Positions 1-8,873 of a DNA stretch of 64,000 nucleotides are shown piece by piece. Made by a program: the position numbers and the translations under genes. This stretch comes from Bacteroidales bacterium UBA3297 (lineage in GTDB: Bacteria; Bacteroidota; Bacteroidia; Bacteroidales; Paludibacteraceae), in NCBI GenBank assembly GCA_002362105.1, contig DETD01000018.1, positions 62,001 to 126,000 on the forward strand, given 5' to 3'. The notes below the pieces were generated by a model. The model was given only the letters and a program-made list of their open reading frames with translations, had not been told where the DNA came from and ran no database searches. How positions within the stretch are numbered: position 1 is the first letter of the stretch; each line of letters begins with the position of its first letter.

Positions 1-1
1 A

Positions 2-733
2 ACCGGAGCAGGAGCAGAGGTGAAAATCAAAAAAAAAGACCACCTGCAATTGCTTGGGGCCGCACTTTTCGCCATCGTCTTCAACCAATGCAACTACATA
101 ATCGGGTTGAGCATAACATCGCCTCTCAACGCCAGCATAATGACCACCACCATGCCCATCTTTACCATGGTGTTGGCCTTTCTTTTTCTGAGAGAGCCCA
201 TCACATTACTGAAGGCAGGGGGCGTGATACTGGGAGCGTGCGGAGCCGCAACCCTTATACTGGCATCGGCAAACGGCGCCATAGGAGGCGGAAAGTTGAA
301 AGGCGACTTAATGTGTATAGCGGCCCAATGCAGTTACGCCATCTACCTGACCGCGTTTAAAGGTGTCATACAGAAATTTCCGGCAACGACGTGCATGAAG
401 TGGATGATGACCTACGCCAGCCTGATTATAATACCCTTTGCACTACCCCAACTTTTGGAAACAAACTGGAACGCCGTTAGCAGCAAAACATGGGCAGAGA
501 CCGTCTTTGTAGTTATAGGCGGCACCTTCTTCGCCTTTCTGCTCAGCATTACGGCACAAAAAGTTCTGCGTCCGACCATAGTGGCCATGTACAACTACGT
601 GCAACCCATAGTATCGTGCACGGTGTCGGTACTGTTAGGGATAGGGATTTTAGGATGGAGCCATCCGCTGGCCATCGTTCTGGTATTTACCGGCGTTTAT
701 ATGGTCAACCGTTCAAAGACAAAAGATGCGTGA
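2..733 (+). CDS. DMT-superfamily (EamA) transporter, 5' end outside window
   Basis: Polytopic membrane protein of the drug/metabolite transporter (EamA) family, probably an inner-membrane exporter; the substrate cannot be told from sequence. The reading frame is open to the window edge, and the GTG at 20 is not needed as a start, so about the first 55 residues of a typical 300-residue protein are missing. Visible are a hydrophobic segment ending NASIMTTTMPIFTMVLAFLF followed by LREP, typical of the end of the first EamA repeat, and a second repeat containing CSYAIYLTAFK and later NYVQPIVSCTVSV. It ends with a charged tail (NRSKTKDA). A bidirectional hairpin follows directly. Family assignment is good; specificity is open. 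Confidence 0.85.
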   Translation, partial: TGAGAEVKIKKKDHLQLLGAALFAIVFNQCNYIIGLSITSPLNASIMTTTMPIFTMVLAFLFLREPITLLKAGGVILGACGAATLILASANGAIGGGKLKGDLMCIAAQCSYAIYLTAFKGVIQKFPATTCMKWMMTYASLIIIPFALPQLLETNWNAVSSKTWAETVFVVIGGTFFAFLLSITAQKVLRPTIVAMYNYVQPIVSCTVSVLLGIGILGWSHPLAIVLVFTGVYMVNRSKTKDA

Positions 734-781
734 CAGCTATTGCAAAAAACGTTTTTCATTACTCCTGTTCTCACAAAAGAG

Positions 782-815
782 ACAAGGGCTGTCTGAAAAT
801 TCAGGCAACCCTTGT
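782..815. terminator. Bidirectional hairpin terminator
   Basis: The arms CAAGGG-TGCCTGAA/TTCAG-CA-CCCTTG face each other around a short AT loop. The hairpin lies between the convergent transporter gene (plus) and cellulase gene (minus) and is followed by T-rich sequence. Confidence 0.75.
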
Positions 816-841
816 TTGTATAGGAGGTGTATATTCTACTA

Positions 842-2722
842 TTACCGTTTCACCACTTTAAAGAAATCTTTGTAACCAGCGGCAGTAGTAACAGCTACAA
901 GGTACGTACCTGCAGGCAAGCTACCCAGACTATAAGAAGATTGGTAACCAAAACCACGTACTTTCACGCCACTAATGCTAAAGACTTCCACCCCAGTATA
1001 GTCGCCATAAACCGAGAACTCATCAACAATAATAGAAGGAGACAGGGCCAGACTTTCGCTGTAGAGGACATCGAAACCGGTAGTATCGGCATCTTCCACA
1101 TATTCGAATCCCCAAAGCTGGTTGTCAGCCGAAGAAAAGTCTTCTTGAACGACAGCCGCACCATTATCGAAAGAAGAGTTGGCTACTACAATACAAGTAT
1201 TGTTACCACTCTTGTTATCGAGACGGAACCAATTACCCTCTACCTGTTTAACTTCCCATTTCTCAGACGGATTGTCGTAATCGCTAAGCACCTGCTGGAT
1301 AATTGTGGCGCCAGGGTTCGGATTATAAGAATTCGTCAGCACCATATTACTCTTCACGTTACGTAAAGTATAAACTCCATTGTAGTCGCGGAGTTCGAAA
1401 AGCTGGCTTTCATCATTCTCGGAACGCGCGTCCTGAACCAGCGCCTCCTTTTCCGACGTACTACCCCTCATCGACATCACCTTACCGCTCTTCTTATTCA
1501 CAATACGGTATATTTTGCGGCTTCCAATCTGGTTAGTCAGAGTAGGATAAGTAATTTCAGGATTCTGCTGCTGGTTATTATTATTGTTGTTATTGTTATT
1601 TTGGTTGTTGTTATTCTCGTTGTTATTCTGGTTATTGTTATTATTGTTGTTCTGGTTGTTATTGTTATTATTGTTGTTCTGGTTGTTATTGTTATTCTCA
1701 CCAGAATTAGCAGAATTGCAGTTCGTGAATTTGAAAGTACTTTCCTTAAACAACGACTTGATAAGTGTACCCGAAGCCGTAGTATTGTTCCAGCTGCGCG
1801 AGTTGCAAGCTCCCGGATTCAAAGCAGATGCCACCTCACCCTTGTCGGCAAAGCTCCAGTTACACCAGCTTATTTCGTGCTGGTTCATCCAATTCACCCA
1901 TTGGCGCATAGCATCGGGGCTGTACGAGCCGTCGCCACTGGCAGAAGAAGTACCGCACTCGGTAACGAAAATAGCGCAACCGTTCTGCATTGCAGTTTCG
2001 GCCTTACTGCGCAACTGCTGGCCATGCGACCCCGCATAAAAATGGAGGGTGTACATCACATTCGGATCAAAGAGTTTGTTCTGCGAAGCAGCATCAACAT
2101 CCTGGCTCCAAGTAGGAGTACCCACAATAATGATGGTGTTCGGGTCGTTTTTACGGATGGTAGAGATAATTTTTTCGGCATATTCTTTAACCGTACCCCA
2201 CTGAACACCATTAGGCTCATTACAGATTTCGTAGAGAATATGCTTCTTCGAAGCGTGTTTTTTTGACATATAGTCCCAAAATTCTATCGCTTCATTCAAA
2301 TTGACATTCGGGTTACCCGGATTCAGCACGTGCCAATCGATAAGGAAATAGATACCCAACTGTTCACAGATATCGGCATACTTGTCAATCTCGGAACGCC
2401 ACTTCGACGGATTGGTAATATATCCCTGTTCTTGCACATACATGGCAAAGCGGAAGATATTGATATTCCAGTCGTCGACCATTGTTTGCAGAGCCTCTTG
2501 GCACAGGCAATTGGGGAACCATTGCGGGCCGTGTGTGCTCATGCCGTGCAGTTGCACCGTATACCCACACTCGTTCACCATTTTGGTGCCAGAGACACGA
2601 AGTTTACCGTTCACCGCTACAGGAGACCCGGAAGGGTAGGCCGCACTGGCAGGGACTGCCAGGCTACATAAAGACAACAGCCCCAATAGGCTGCACATGC
2701 AGTTTTTAGTAAAGTTCCTCAT
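842..2722 (-). CDS. Secreted GH5 endoglucanase with Asn-rich linker, ricin-type domain and T9SS sorting domain
   Basis: Probable secreted beta-1,4-glucanase. Order of parts: signal peptide at residues 1-28 (ending ASA), GH5 catalytic domain at about 35-330, an Asn/Gln linker at 341-388, a ricin-like trefoil domain at about 400-540 (repeated QLFEL/KWEV/QLWGF-type motifs), and a C-terminal type A sorting domain ending FFKVVKR. The catalytic domain shows the acid/base Glu169 in YEICNEPNG and the nucleophile Glu255 in FVTECGTS, closest in appearance to subfamily GH5_2. The sorting domain implies export across the outer membrane by the type IX system and surface attachment. It stands alone, convergent with the transporter upstream in the window. 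Substrate within beta-glucans is inferred from the family only. Confidence 0.9.
   Translation of the reverse strand: MRNFTKNCMCSLLGLLSLCSLAVPASAAYPSGSPVAVNGKLRVSGTKMVNECGYTVQLHGMSTHGPQWFPNCLCQEALQTMVDDWNINIFRFAMYVQEQGYITNPSKWRSEIDKYADICEQLGIYFLIDWHVLNPGNPNVNLNEAIEFWDYMSKKHASKKHILYEICNEPNGVQWGTVKEYAEKIISTIRKNDPNTIIIVGTPTWSQDVDAASQNKLFDPNVMYTLHFYAGSHGQQLRSKAETAMQNGCAIFVTECGTSSASGDGSYSPDAMRQWVNWMNQHEISWCNWSFADKGEVASALNPGACNSRSWNNTTASGTLIKSLFKESTFKFTNCNSANSGENNNNNQNNNNNNNNQNNNNNNNQNNNENNNNQNNNNNNNNNQQQNPEITYPTLTNQIGSRKIYRIVNKKSGKVMSMRGSTSEKEALVQDARSENDESQLFELRDYNGVYTLRNVKSNMVLTNSYNPNPGATIIQQVLSDYDNPSEKWEVKQVEGNWFRLDNKSGNNTCIVVANSSFDNGAAVVQEDFSSADNQLWGFEYVEDADTTGFDVLYSESLALSPSIIVDEFSVYGDYTGVEVFSISGVKVRGFGYQSSYSLGSLPAGTYLVAVTTAAGYKDFFKVVKR
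1559..1702 (-). repeat. AAY-codon microsatellite encoding the Asn-rich linker
   Basis: About 48 codons of almost pure Asn with interspersed Gln and Glu form a low-complexity DNA tract inside the cellulase gene. Units of 6-9 Asn separated by single Gln recur. The tract could change length by replication slippage without breaking the frame. Confidence 0.85.
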
Positions 2723-2882
2723 ACGTATATTGTGTTTAATTTCGTGTTATGCTGAATAGAGATGCAACAACATCAACAGCACAAACATATAAAAAACAAT
2801 TCGTTAGAAACAATTCTGCACTAAAAAAACAACATTCGGACCGAAAATTGAAATAAAAAGCACAACACCCTGAAATAAACAC

Positions 2883-2914
2883 GACACCCCGGCAGGAAAT
2901 ACCTACCGGGGTGT
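2883..2914. terminator. Strong hairpin terminator
   Basis: Arms ACACCCCGG-AGG and CCT-CCGGGGTGT around a 5-base loop. On the minus strand it sits just after the 24-codon reading frame at 2946-3020 and before the cellulase gene, so it separates the two. Confidence 0.8.
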
Positions 2915-2945
2915 ATGCGCATATTCGTCCACCCAAAAGAGGCAA

Positions 2946-3020
2946 TTACTTCTTAATACGTACAATTTTGTAGTAAGCGGCGAAAATAAACAATGCTGCG
3001 AAAATAAAAGCTAATGTCAT
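2946..3020 (-). CDS. 24-residue single-span membrane peptide, undescribed
   Basis: A short reading frame (ATG at 3020, TAA at 2946) encodes a peptide whose residues 2-17 are almost all hydrophobic or aromatic (Leu, Ala, Ile, Phe, Tyr) and whose tail is basic (KIVRIKK). This is the shape of a single transmembrane segment with a positively charged cytoplasmic end. It is bracketed by a well-formed Bacteroidota promoter at 3105-3135 and a strong terminator at 2883-2914, so it forms its own transcription unit. I do not recognise a family. Similar tiny membrane peptides act as accessory subunits of oxidases and transporters in other bacteria; no partner is indicated here. The alternative is a small regulatory RNA with a fortuitous frame. 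Confidence 0.55.
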   Translation of the reverse strand: MTLAFIFAALFIFAAYYKIVRIKK

Positions 3021-3062
3021 AATACTATATTTTTGTTGTTAAACACTCTGTTTCGGTGCAAG

Positions 3063-3081
3063 GCGGCTACGGATTCTTGCA
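3063..3081 (-). other. Hairpin in the 5' leader of the 24-residue peptide gene
   Basis: On the minus strand ACGGAT and ATCCGT form a perfect 6-bp stem around a GCAAGA loop, within the roughly 75-base leader between the promoter and the ATG at 3020. Confidence 0.45.
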
Positions 3082-3104
3082 TCCGTTTTCCTTGGCTTGC
3101 GATG

Positions 3105-3135
3105 CAAAGTTAGATAGCGTCCACTCTCCTGCCAA
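3105..3135 (-). promoter_or_regulatory. Bacteroidota-type promoter for the 24-residue peptide gene
   Basis: Minus strand: TTG (3133-3135), 20 bases, TAACTTTG (3105-3112). This matches the -33/-7 consensus in sequence and spacing. No annotated-size gene lies immediately downstream on this strand other than the small frame. Confidence 0.7.
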
Positions 3136-3280
3136 CCGTTTGTTAGTGTTTGTTACGATAGCTATATGAGCAAATTCCGATAACAACGAGCACAAAAAAC
3201 GGAAAGCAAAACGGCTGGTATATGCAAAAAACGAATACCGTATATAAAACTTACACTAATAAAAACTATTCCAAGCCATT

Positions 3281-3299
3281 CGCAAACCGTAAATTTGCG
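3281..3299 (+). promoter_or_regulatory. -7 element of the LysR gene inside an inverted repeat
   Basis: TAAATTTG (3290-3297) is a -7 element; the -33 position is poor. It is embedded in CGCAAA-N7-TTTGCG, an inverted repeat that could be an autoregulatory operator. Transcription would start near 3304, which argues for the ATG at 3320 as the translation start. Confidence 0.45.
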
Positions 3300-3319
3300 T
3301 TGTGAACATCAACTATATT

Positions 3320-4228
3320 ATGGAACTAAGACAACTAAAAGCATTTGTAAAAGCGGCGGAGTTACTGAATTTCAGTGAAGCAGCCAAAACGCTTTGCGTG
3401 AACCAGAGTTCTTTCTCGCAATATATAAAGCAACTGGAAGAGGAGTTGAACGTCACCCTGTTCCACCGCAACACCCACGAAATATCGCTCACCCAAGCCG
3501 GGAAGGAACTATTGCCGCATGCGCTGAAAACGTTGCAAAACGCCGACAACTGCATCGCCCATATGAACGACTTGCTGGAAATGCGGTGCGGAACACTAAA
3601 CATAGGAGTGACCCATTCGTTCAGTCTGGTGATGACAGAAGCACTAGAAACTTTCTGCAGGACCTACCCCGGCATAAAAGTCAACATCTACTACAAGACC
3701 ATGAGCGAACTGATGCAGATGCTCATCAAGCGCGATGTAGACTTTGTCCTGTCGTACAGACCTTCGCTGGCCGACTACCCGCAAGTGCAGTCGCACACGC
3801 TTTTCGAAGACCACTTGTCGGTGATTGTACCCAAGACGCACGCATTGGCAAAGAAAAACAGCATAACATTGAACGAACTGTCGGAGTACCCGTTAGCGAT
3901 GCCTGCCAAAGGACTGCGCGCACGCAAGGTACTCGACAGTCTGCTGGCAGGGAAAGACATCCGTTTAGATGTCAGAACCGAGTTAAACTTAGTTTCCCCC
4001 CTACTCCGCCTAGTCAGGAAAGGTATGTTCCTTACCGTATTGTCTGGCGCAGCCGTAGAGGCAGAAAGCGACCTTGTCGCCATTCCGATTGACGAAGAGG
4101 GAAGCCGGATGGAAGGGTCGTGCCAACTTTTGAAAGAAGACTACAGGAAAGAAGCGGTGAAAGAATTTGTAAAAATACTGTCGGACAAAATCTTCATCAA
4201 GAACAAGATAGACAATTGGTTTAAATAA
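3320..4228 (+). CDS. LysR-family transcriptional regulator
   Basis: DNA-binding regulator of 302 residues. An N-terminal winged helix-turn-helix (about residues 1-60, with LNFSEAAKTL, VNQSSFSQYIKQLEEEL and LFHR) is followed by a type 2 periplasmic-binding-like effector domain starting near residue 90 (LNIGVTHSFS). The GTG at 3302 would lie at or before the expected transcript start, so the ATG at 3320 is preferred. It is followed after 12 bases, in the same direction, by a membrane transporter gene, which suggests it controls that transporter; the effector is unknown. Length and architecture are standard. Confidence 0.9.
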   Translation: MELRQLKAFVKAAELLNFSEAAKTLCVNQSSFSQYIKQLEEELNVTLFHRNTHEISLTQAGKELLPHALKTLQNADNCIAHMNDLLEMRCGTLNIGVTHSFSLVMTEALETFCRTYPGIKVNIYYKTMSELMQMLIKRDVDFVLSYRPSLADYPQVQSHTLFEDHLSVIVPKTHALAKKNSITLNELSEYPLAMPAKGLRARKVLDSLLAGKDIRLDVRTELNLVSPLLRLVRKGMFLTVLSGAAVEAESDLVAIPIDEEGSRMEGSCQLLKEDYRKEAVKEFVKILSDKIFIKNKIDNWFK

Positions 4229-4240
4229 GGAAAGAACTGT

Positions 4241-5920
4241 ATGAGTTGGATAGAGAACCTACTTTTCACGCCAAGTGTGGCACACTCCCTAGTACTGGTA
4301 GCATTAGTTATAGCCATCGGGCTGTATTTAAGCAGGATTAAGATAGGCGGCATTTCAATAGGAGTAACATGGATTCTGTTTGTAGGCATCGTATTCGGAC
4401 ACTTCGGATTGGTACTTGACGCCACGACCAGTCATTTTGTCAAAGAATTCGGCCTCATCTTGTTCATTTACTCAATAGGCATACAGGTGGGTCCCGGCTT
4501 CTTCGAATCGTTCAAGAGCGGCGGCCTCACACTCAACGGTCTAGCGGCAGCCACCATTTTGCTGGCAGGCGCCACCTGCCTTCTGGTCGGTCTTATTACC
4601 AACGAAGACCCTTTCGCCATGATTGGAGTTCTTTACGGTGCGGTAACCAACACACCCGGACTGGGAGCAGCCCAGCAAACATTCAGCGATATGACAAACG
4701 GAGTCAGCAATCCGAACTTCGCCAGCGGTTACGCCGTTGCCTATCCGTTGGGTGTGGTCGGAATCATCGGCTCAATTGTCGCATTCCGTTACATTTTCAG
4801 AATCAATCTGGAAGAAGAGAACAGAAAGCTACAAAACCCCTCTAATGCCGGTAACGAACCCGTTACAGCCATCACCTTCGAAGCCCAGAATAGCGGCATT
4901 TACGACAAGACTGTGGGAGAGATACAGCGCATTGTGGGAAGAAAAGCCATCATTACACGCATACAGCACACCTGCGACAACAAAATAGAGCTGGCCAACG
5001 AAAACACGGCCGTTGCCAAAGGCGACAGACTTTTTGTGGTGCTGGCTCCAGAAGAAACACCCTATTTCGAAGCGATTATCGGCAAAAAGATAGAAGGGAT
5101 GGAAACCGAGGAATGGGACAAAATGGACAAAAACACACTGGTTTGTGAAAGGATTGTTGTGACAAATCAGGAAATAAACGGGACCGAACTCGGCAAACTG
5201 GCCCTCAGGACCAAATATAATGTACATATTTCAAGAGTAAAGCGTGCAGGCGTCGACCTTATGGCAGACCCGAGGCTGGTGCTACAATTGGGCGACCGGC
5301 TAACGGTAGTAGGCGAAGCCGCACACGTAAAGGTAGTACAGCAGAAGGTAGGCGATTCGGTCAAGAAACTCGACGAGCCGAACTTGATGGCCGTCTTCCT
5401 CGGAATAGCGTTAGGCGTGTTGTTAGGTTCCATTCCCTTCTTCATTCCAGGCATGTCCGTACCTGTCAAACTGGGACTGGCAGGTGGTCCGCTGATTGTT
5501 TCGATTCTGGTCTCAAAATTCGGCACAAAGTTCAAACTGGTAACCTACACCACCTCGTCAGCCAATCTGCTAATGCGCCAGATAGGTATAACCCTGTTTC
5601 TTGCAGCAGTGGGGATAGGAGCCGGAGAAGGATTTGTAGACACCGTGTTGAATGGCGGTTACCGCTGGATACTCTACGGATTCGTAATGACGGTAGTTCC
5701 AATTATAACAGTGGGACTAATCGGGCACTTCATCTTCAAAGTCAACTACTTCCAACTGGCCGGCATGATATCGGGTGCACTGACCGACCCGCCAGCACTC
5801 GCCTACAGCAACAGCATCTGCAGCACCGACCAGGCATCGGTAGCCTACTCTACCGTCTACCCGCTCAGCATGTTCTTGCGGGTTGTTTCGGCACAAATCT
5901 TGGTTCTGACCTCATTTTAA
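4241..5920 (+). CDS. AspT/YidE/YbjL-family transporter with two RCK_C domains
   Basis: Inner-membrane transporter of 559 residues in the aspartate-alanine exchanger family. Two membrane halves (about residues 10-190 and 380-559) carry the duplicated AspT/YidE/YbjL domain, including GVLYGAVTNTPGLGAAQQ in the first and SGALTDPPALAYSNS in the second. Between them lie two RCK_C (TrkA-C) regulatory domains, roughly 205-375. The family exchanges small dicarboxylates or amino acids in characterised members; the substrate here is not known. It sits 12 bases after the LysR gene and ends in a clear terminator, so the pair probably forms one unit. Confidence 0.85.
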   Translation: MSWIENLLFTPSVAHSLVLVALVIAIGLYLSRIKIGGISIGVTWILFVGIVFGHFGLVLDATTSHFVKEFGLILFIYSIGIQVGPGFFESFKSGGLTLNGLAAATILLAGATCLLVGLITNEDPFAMIGVLYGAVTNTPGLGAAQQTFSDMTNGVSNPNFASGYAVAYPLGVVGIIGSIVAFRYIFRINLEEENRKLQNPSNAGNEPVTAITFEAQNSGIYDKTVGEIQRIVGRKAIITRIQHTCDNKIELANENTAVAKGDRLFVVLAPEETPYFEAIIGKKIEGMETEEWDKMDKNTLVCERIVVTNQEINGTELGKLALRTKYNVHISRVKRAGVDLMADPRLVLQLGDRLTVVGEAAHVKVVQQKVGDSVKKLDEPNLMAVFLGIALGVLLGSIPFFIPGMSVPVKLGLAGGPLIVSILVSKFGTKFKLVTYTTSSANLLMRQIGITLFLAAVGIGAGEGFVDTVLNGGYRWILYGFVMTVVPIITVGLIGHFIFKVNYFQLAGMISGALTDPPALAYSNSICSTDQASVAYSTVYPLSMFLRVVSAQILVLTSF

Positions 5921-5946
5921 CCATTTATTTGATATTTAGTTACTTC

Positions 5947-5976
5947 AAAGCGTTTCTTTGAGAAAGGAAACGCTTT
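5947..5976 (+). terminator. Terminator of the LysR-transporter unit
   Basis: AAAGCGTTTC-TT / AA-GAAACGCTTT stem followed by a T run. Confidence 0.85.
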
Positions 5977-6054
5977 TTTATTTTCAGGGTCCGTTCAGAA
6001 ACACAGTAACAACAAGAAAAGAATGAAACGGGGCTATAAAAAGAGGCTGGAAAT

Positions 6055-6084
6055 TTGGCTATCTCTTCATTTTCATTATATTTG
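6055..6084 (+). promoter_or_regulatory. Promoter of the C10 protease gene
   Basis: TTG (6055-6057), 19 bases, TATATTTG (6077-6084). It predicts a leader of about 20 bases before the ATG at 6113. Confidence 0.7.
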
Positions 6085-6112
6085 CTATACTCATTTATAA
6101 ATAGGATTGCTT

Positions 6113-8731
6113 ATGAAAAACTCAGCACTGATATCTGTTGCCCTATTTAGCCTTATATGTGCAAACGGCCCAGCGTTGGCCAACCGCACGGCAACAGAAG
6201 CCCAAACCATAGCCAAGAAGACACTACCAAACGCCTTGAGTATAACCCTTTCCGATGTCAAGACGGAAGGAGCCGATACCCTCTACTACACTTTCAAGGG
6301 GACGAACGGAGGGTTCGCTGTAATATCGGCAAAAGAGCAGACACCAGCCCTTTTGGTCTACAACAAGAACCAGCACCTGACAGAAAAGGAAGCGGAACAT
6401 TTGGAAGAGTTCCTCAGCACCTACTTCAAAAACATGGGGAACCTACAACTGAAAAGGGAGGGGAAAGTCCACAATGCCGACGGCTTGAAAGTGTCAAAAA
6501 TGACCGGATGCGCCATCGAGCCTCTGTTAGGAGAAATCAGCTGGGGACAGTTGGATCCCTACGACTTCGGCAGTCCATCAATTGATGGTGAAGTAGCTCC
6601 AACCGGGTGCGTAGCCACTGCCATCGGCCAAATAATGAAATACTATAACTACCCCGCCGCCACCACCGAGGCCATACCCGGCTATATAACAAGCACCGAA
6701 AGCATAAAAATGCCATACGTGGAGAAAGGAACTGCTATAAATTGGAACGAGATTCTTGAGAAATATATAGACGGCTACAGCTATACAAACGGCATGGAAG
6801 TCTCAAAATTGCTAAGCATAGTAGGAAAAGCAATGATGACCGACTATATGAAGGGCCAGTCGGCATCGGGACTTTCCGGTGTATTGGAACTGCCACGCTA
6901 TTTCGGTTACGATGCCGACCTCATCAGAATTGCCTACCGCTCTTCTTTCACACTGGAAGAATGGTACGACCTTATCTATTCTGAGTTGAAAGAGAAAAGG
7001 CCTGTCATGTTCTCGGGTTCAACCATGAAGAGCGGACACCGCTTCATTTGCGACGGTGTCGACAACGACGGCATGTTCCACATCAACTGGGGTTGGGAGG
7101 GCGAATACGATGGTTACTACGACCTGACACTGTTAAACCCTAACACAAACAGCATGGTGGGAGCCAGTTCGTCGAACGACGGCTACACGAGAGACGATGC
7201 CATCATCATTGGCATTACGCCCGATAACGGTATAAAAGACGAGCGCACATCTACCAATGTAATTTCAACCCAAGTAGAACACAAGGTGGTAGATGGGAAA
7301 CACCAATTGCTATTCACATACGCCAACCCTTACACTACCGACACACAGGTATATTTGGCAACAGGCTACATTGATGAGAATGGGAAGGTGGTAAAGGTGA
7401 ATACGGAAATGAACGCGATGATTGACGCTGCTAAAAAATACCAGCAGACAAAGGCCACCCCTATTAATACCTCCAACTTTGAAGAAGGAAAATTCTACAA
7501 GTTGGGACTAATAGAAAGCACAAACCGTATAAACTGGACTCCTTGCGAAGGCTATAACAATGTTTCTATCACTTTCACCGTCAAGAACGGAGAATTGGTA
7601 ATTGTCAACGGATACGAACTTGAAGCCGAAATCACCAACATCGATTACAACAATATAGGACACAGTTCTTACCTCGTAATTGACTTGAAAAACAATGGTG
7701 AGAAGGAATACTACGGCGACCTCTACCTAATGACCAACTCTGTGGAAAGCATGCCAAAGGACTATTCCTATGCGGCAGCTGTAACAGTAGAGGCAAAAAA
7801 TACCAATACGATGGAGGCCATGTTTACCGCCAAGTCTGACACAACTTACTATTGGCTAGTTGACAAAGAGGAAAACATTATTAAAAACGGGTTCTGGGTA
7901 AAGGGAAATAAGAAGTACGAACTGGCAGGAAAACTCACCGTCGACACCATCGGCAAGGACGAGCTAAACCAACCAGTCACCGTGTTCAGTATAACCCTGA
8001 CGAACTCAGGAGACGCCATATACAGCGGCGATATAGCCGCTACAGTTACCGACAAAGACGGCTATACAACAAACCGCCAAAATGTAACCATAAAGCCAGG
8101 AGAAACGAAAGAATACAGAGTCAAAACAGAATGTCGTACCTTCACCTACTATGTCTTAACTGACTACAATAACAACCACATAGCATTTGGCGAATTAGAA
8201 AGGAAAGAGAATGAGAATGACTTAGGTATAAACTTCTACAACGTATATCCATCGTACAACAATGTCGGAGACACGTTGAAAGGTTTCATCATTATTATGA
8301 ACCACTCAAAAAACAAGCATAAATTCGATGTAAAAGTAACTATCAACGAAGAAAAGAACGGAACAGAAGAAGAAGTCGGAACGACTGCTGTTCAACTAGA
8401 CCCTCTAGAAATAGAACTAGTCGACTACTCTGTGGTAACACCTACCGACAGTTTCTACTTCAACGTCTACATCAACGACGATTTCCTATTCTCCGATGTC
8501 ATGAGCCGAACCATAACAACAGTGAGTACGACTTTAGCTGACCAGCCAATCAGCATAGAGGTTATCGGTCAAACAATTTACGCAACAGCCCTGAAAAACT
8601 GTCAGCTAGACATATACACTGTGACTGGAGCACATATTGTAAACCGCTCTTTAGCAGAAGGCGACACCTTCAGTCAACAGTTAAAGTCGGGTATTTATAT
8701 TGTGAACGGTAAGAAAATTCTCATCAGATAA
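6113..8731 (+). CDS. Secreted C10 (streptopain-like) cysteine protease with propeptide and T9SS sorting domain
   Basis: Extracellular papain-fold protease of 872 residues. It has a signal peptide (1-24, ending ALA), then a Spi-like propeptide at about 25-125, which in this family keeps the enzyme inactive until removed. The catalytic domain shows Cys166 in PTGCVATAIGQIMKYY and His309 in SGHRFICDGVD, followed by HINWGWEG. After about residue 360 come several Ig-like beta domains, and a C-terminal type A-like sorting domain (LDIYTVTGA, then GIYIVNGKKILIR). It resembles interpains and Bacteroides C10 proteases, but the long tail makes it about twice the size of streptopain. The TTG at 6107 is in frame, but the ATG at 6113 gives the standard signal peptide. 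It is monocistronic. Confidence 0.9.
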   Translation: MKNSALISVALFSLICANGPALANRTATEAQTIAKKTLPNALSITLSDVKTEGADTLYYTFKGTNGGFAVISAKEQTPALLVYNKNQHLTEKEAEHLEEFLSTYFKNMGNLQLKREGKVHNADGLKVSKMTGCAIEPLLGEISWGQLDPYDFGSPSIDGEVAPTGCVATAIGQIMKYYNYPAATTEAIPGYITSTESIKMPYVEKGTAINWNEILEKYIDGYSYTNGMEVSKLLSIVGKAMMTDYMKGQSASGLSGVLELPRYFGYDADLIRIAYRSSFTLEEWYDLIYSELKEKRPVMFSGSTMKSGHRFICDGVDNDGMFHINWGWEGEYDGYYDLTLLNPNTNSMVGASSSNDGYTRDDAIIIGITPDNGIKDERTSTNVISTQVEHKVVDGKHQLLFTYANPYTTDTQVYLATGYIDENGKVVKVNTEMNAMIDAAKKYQQTKATPINTSNFEEGKFYKLGLIESTNRINWTPCEGYNNVSITFTVKNGELVIVNGYELEAEITNIDYNNIGHSSYLVIDLKNNGEKEYYGDLYLMTNSVESMPKDYSYAAAVTVEAKNTNTMEAMFTAKSDTTYYWLVDKEENIIKNGFWVKGNKKYELAGKLTVDTIGKDELNQPVTVFSITLTNSGDAIYSGDIAATVTDKDGYTTNRQNVTIKPGETKEYRVKTECRTFTYYVLTDYNNNHIAFGELERKENENDLGINFYNVYPSYNNVGDTLKGFIIIMNHSKNKHKFDVKVTINEEKNGTEEEVGTTAVQLDPLEIELVDYSVVTPTDSFYFNVYINDDFLFSDVMSRTITTVSTTLADQPISIEVIGQTIYATALKNCQLDIYTVTGAHIVNRSLAEGDTFSQQLKSGIYIVNGKKILIR

Positions 8732-8755
8732 CAGCAAGCACGCTTTATAATAGAG

Positions 8756-8784
8756 AAGGCAGGGACTACAGAAATCCCTGCCTT
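8756..8784 (+). terminator. Terminator of the C10 protease gene
   Basis: AAGGCAGGGA and TCCCTGCCTT arms with a 9-base loop, followed by T-rich sequence. Confidence 0.85.
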
Positions 8785-8873
8785 TTTCTTGTCAAGCCAT
8801 TCGTCCTGTCTACGATTATTGGCAAGACGAGAGTTTGTTTATGTTATGCGCCTTGAGATACGCAAATAAAATA

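Noticed and set aside
1601..2266. Plus-strand frame with long Val/Ile runs
   Set aside because: It is the antisense of the Asn-rich linker and the GH5 domain of the cellulase.
2736..2945. 69-residue minus frame upstream of the cellulase
   Set aside because: It runs through the strong terminator hairpin, has no promoter of its own and has no protein-like composition; the 24-codon frame just upstream explains the signals better.
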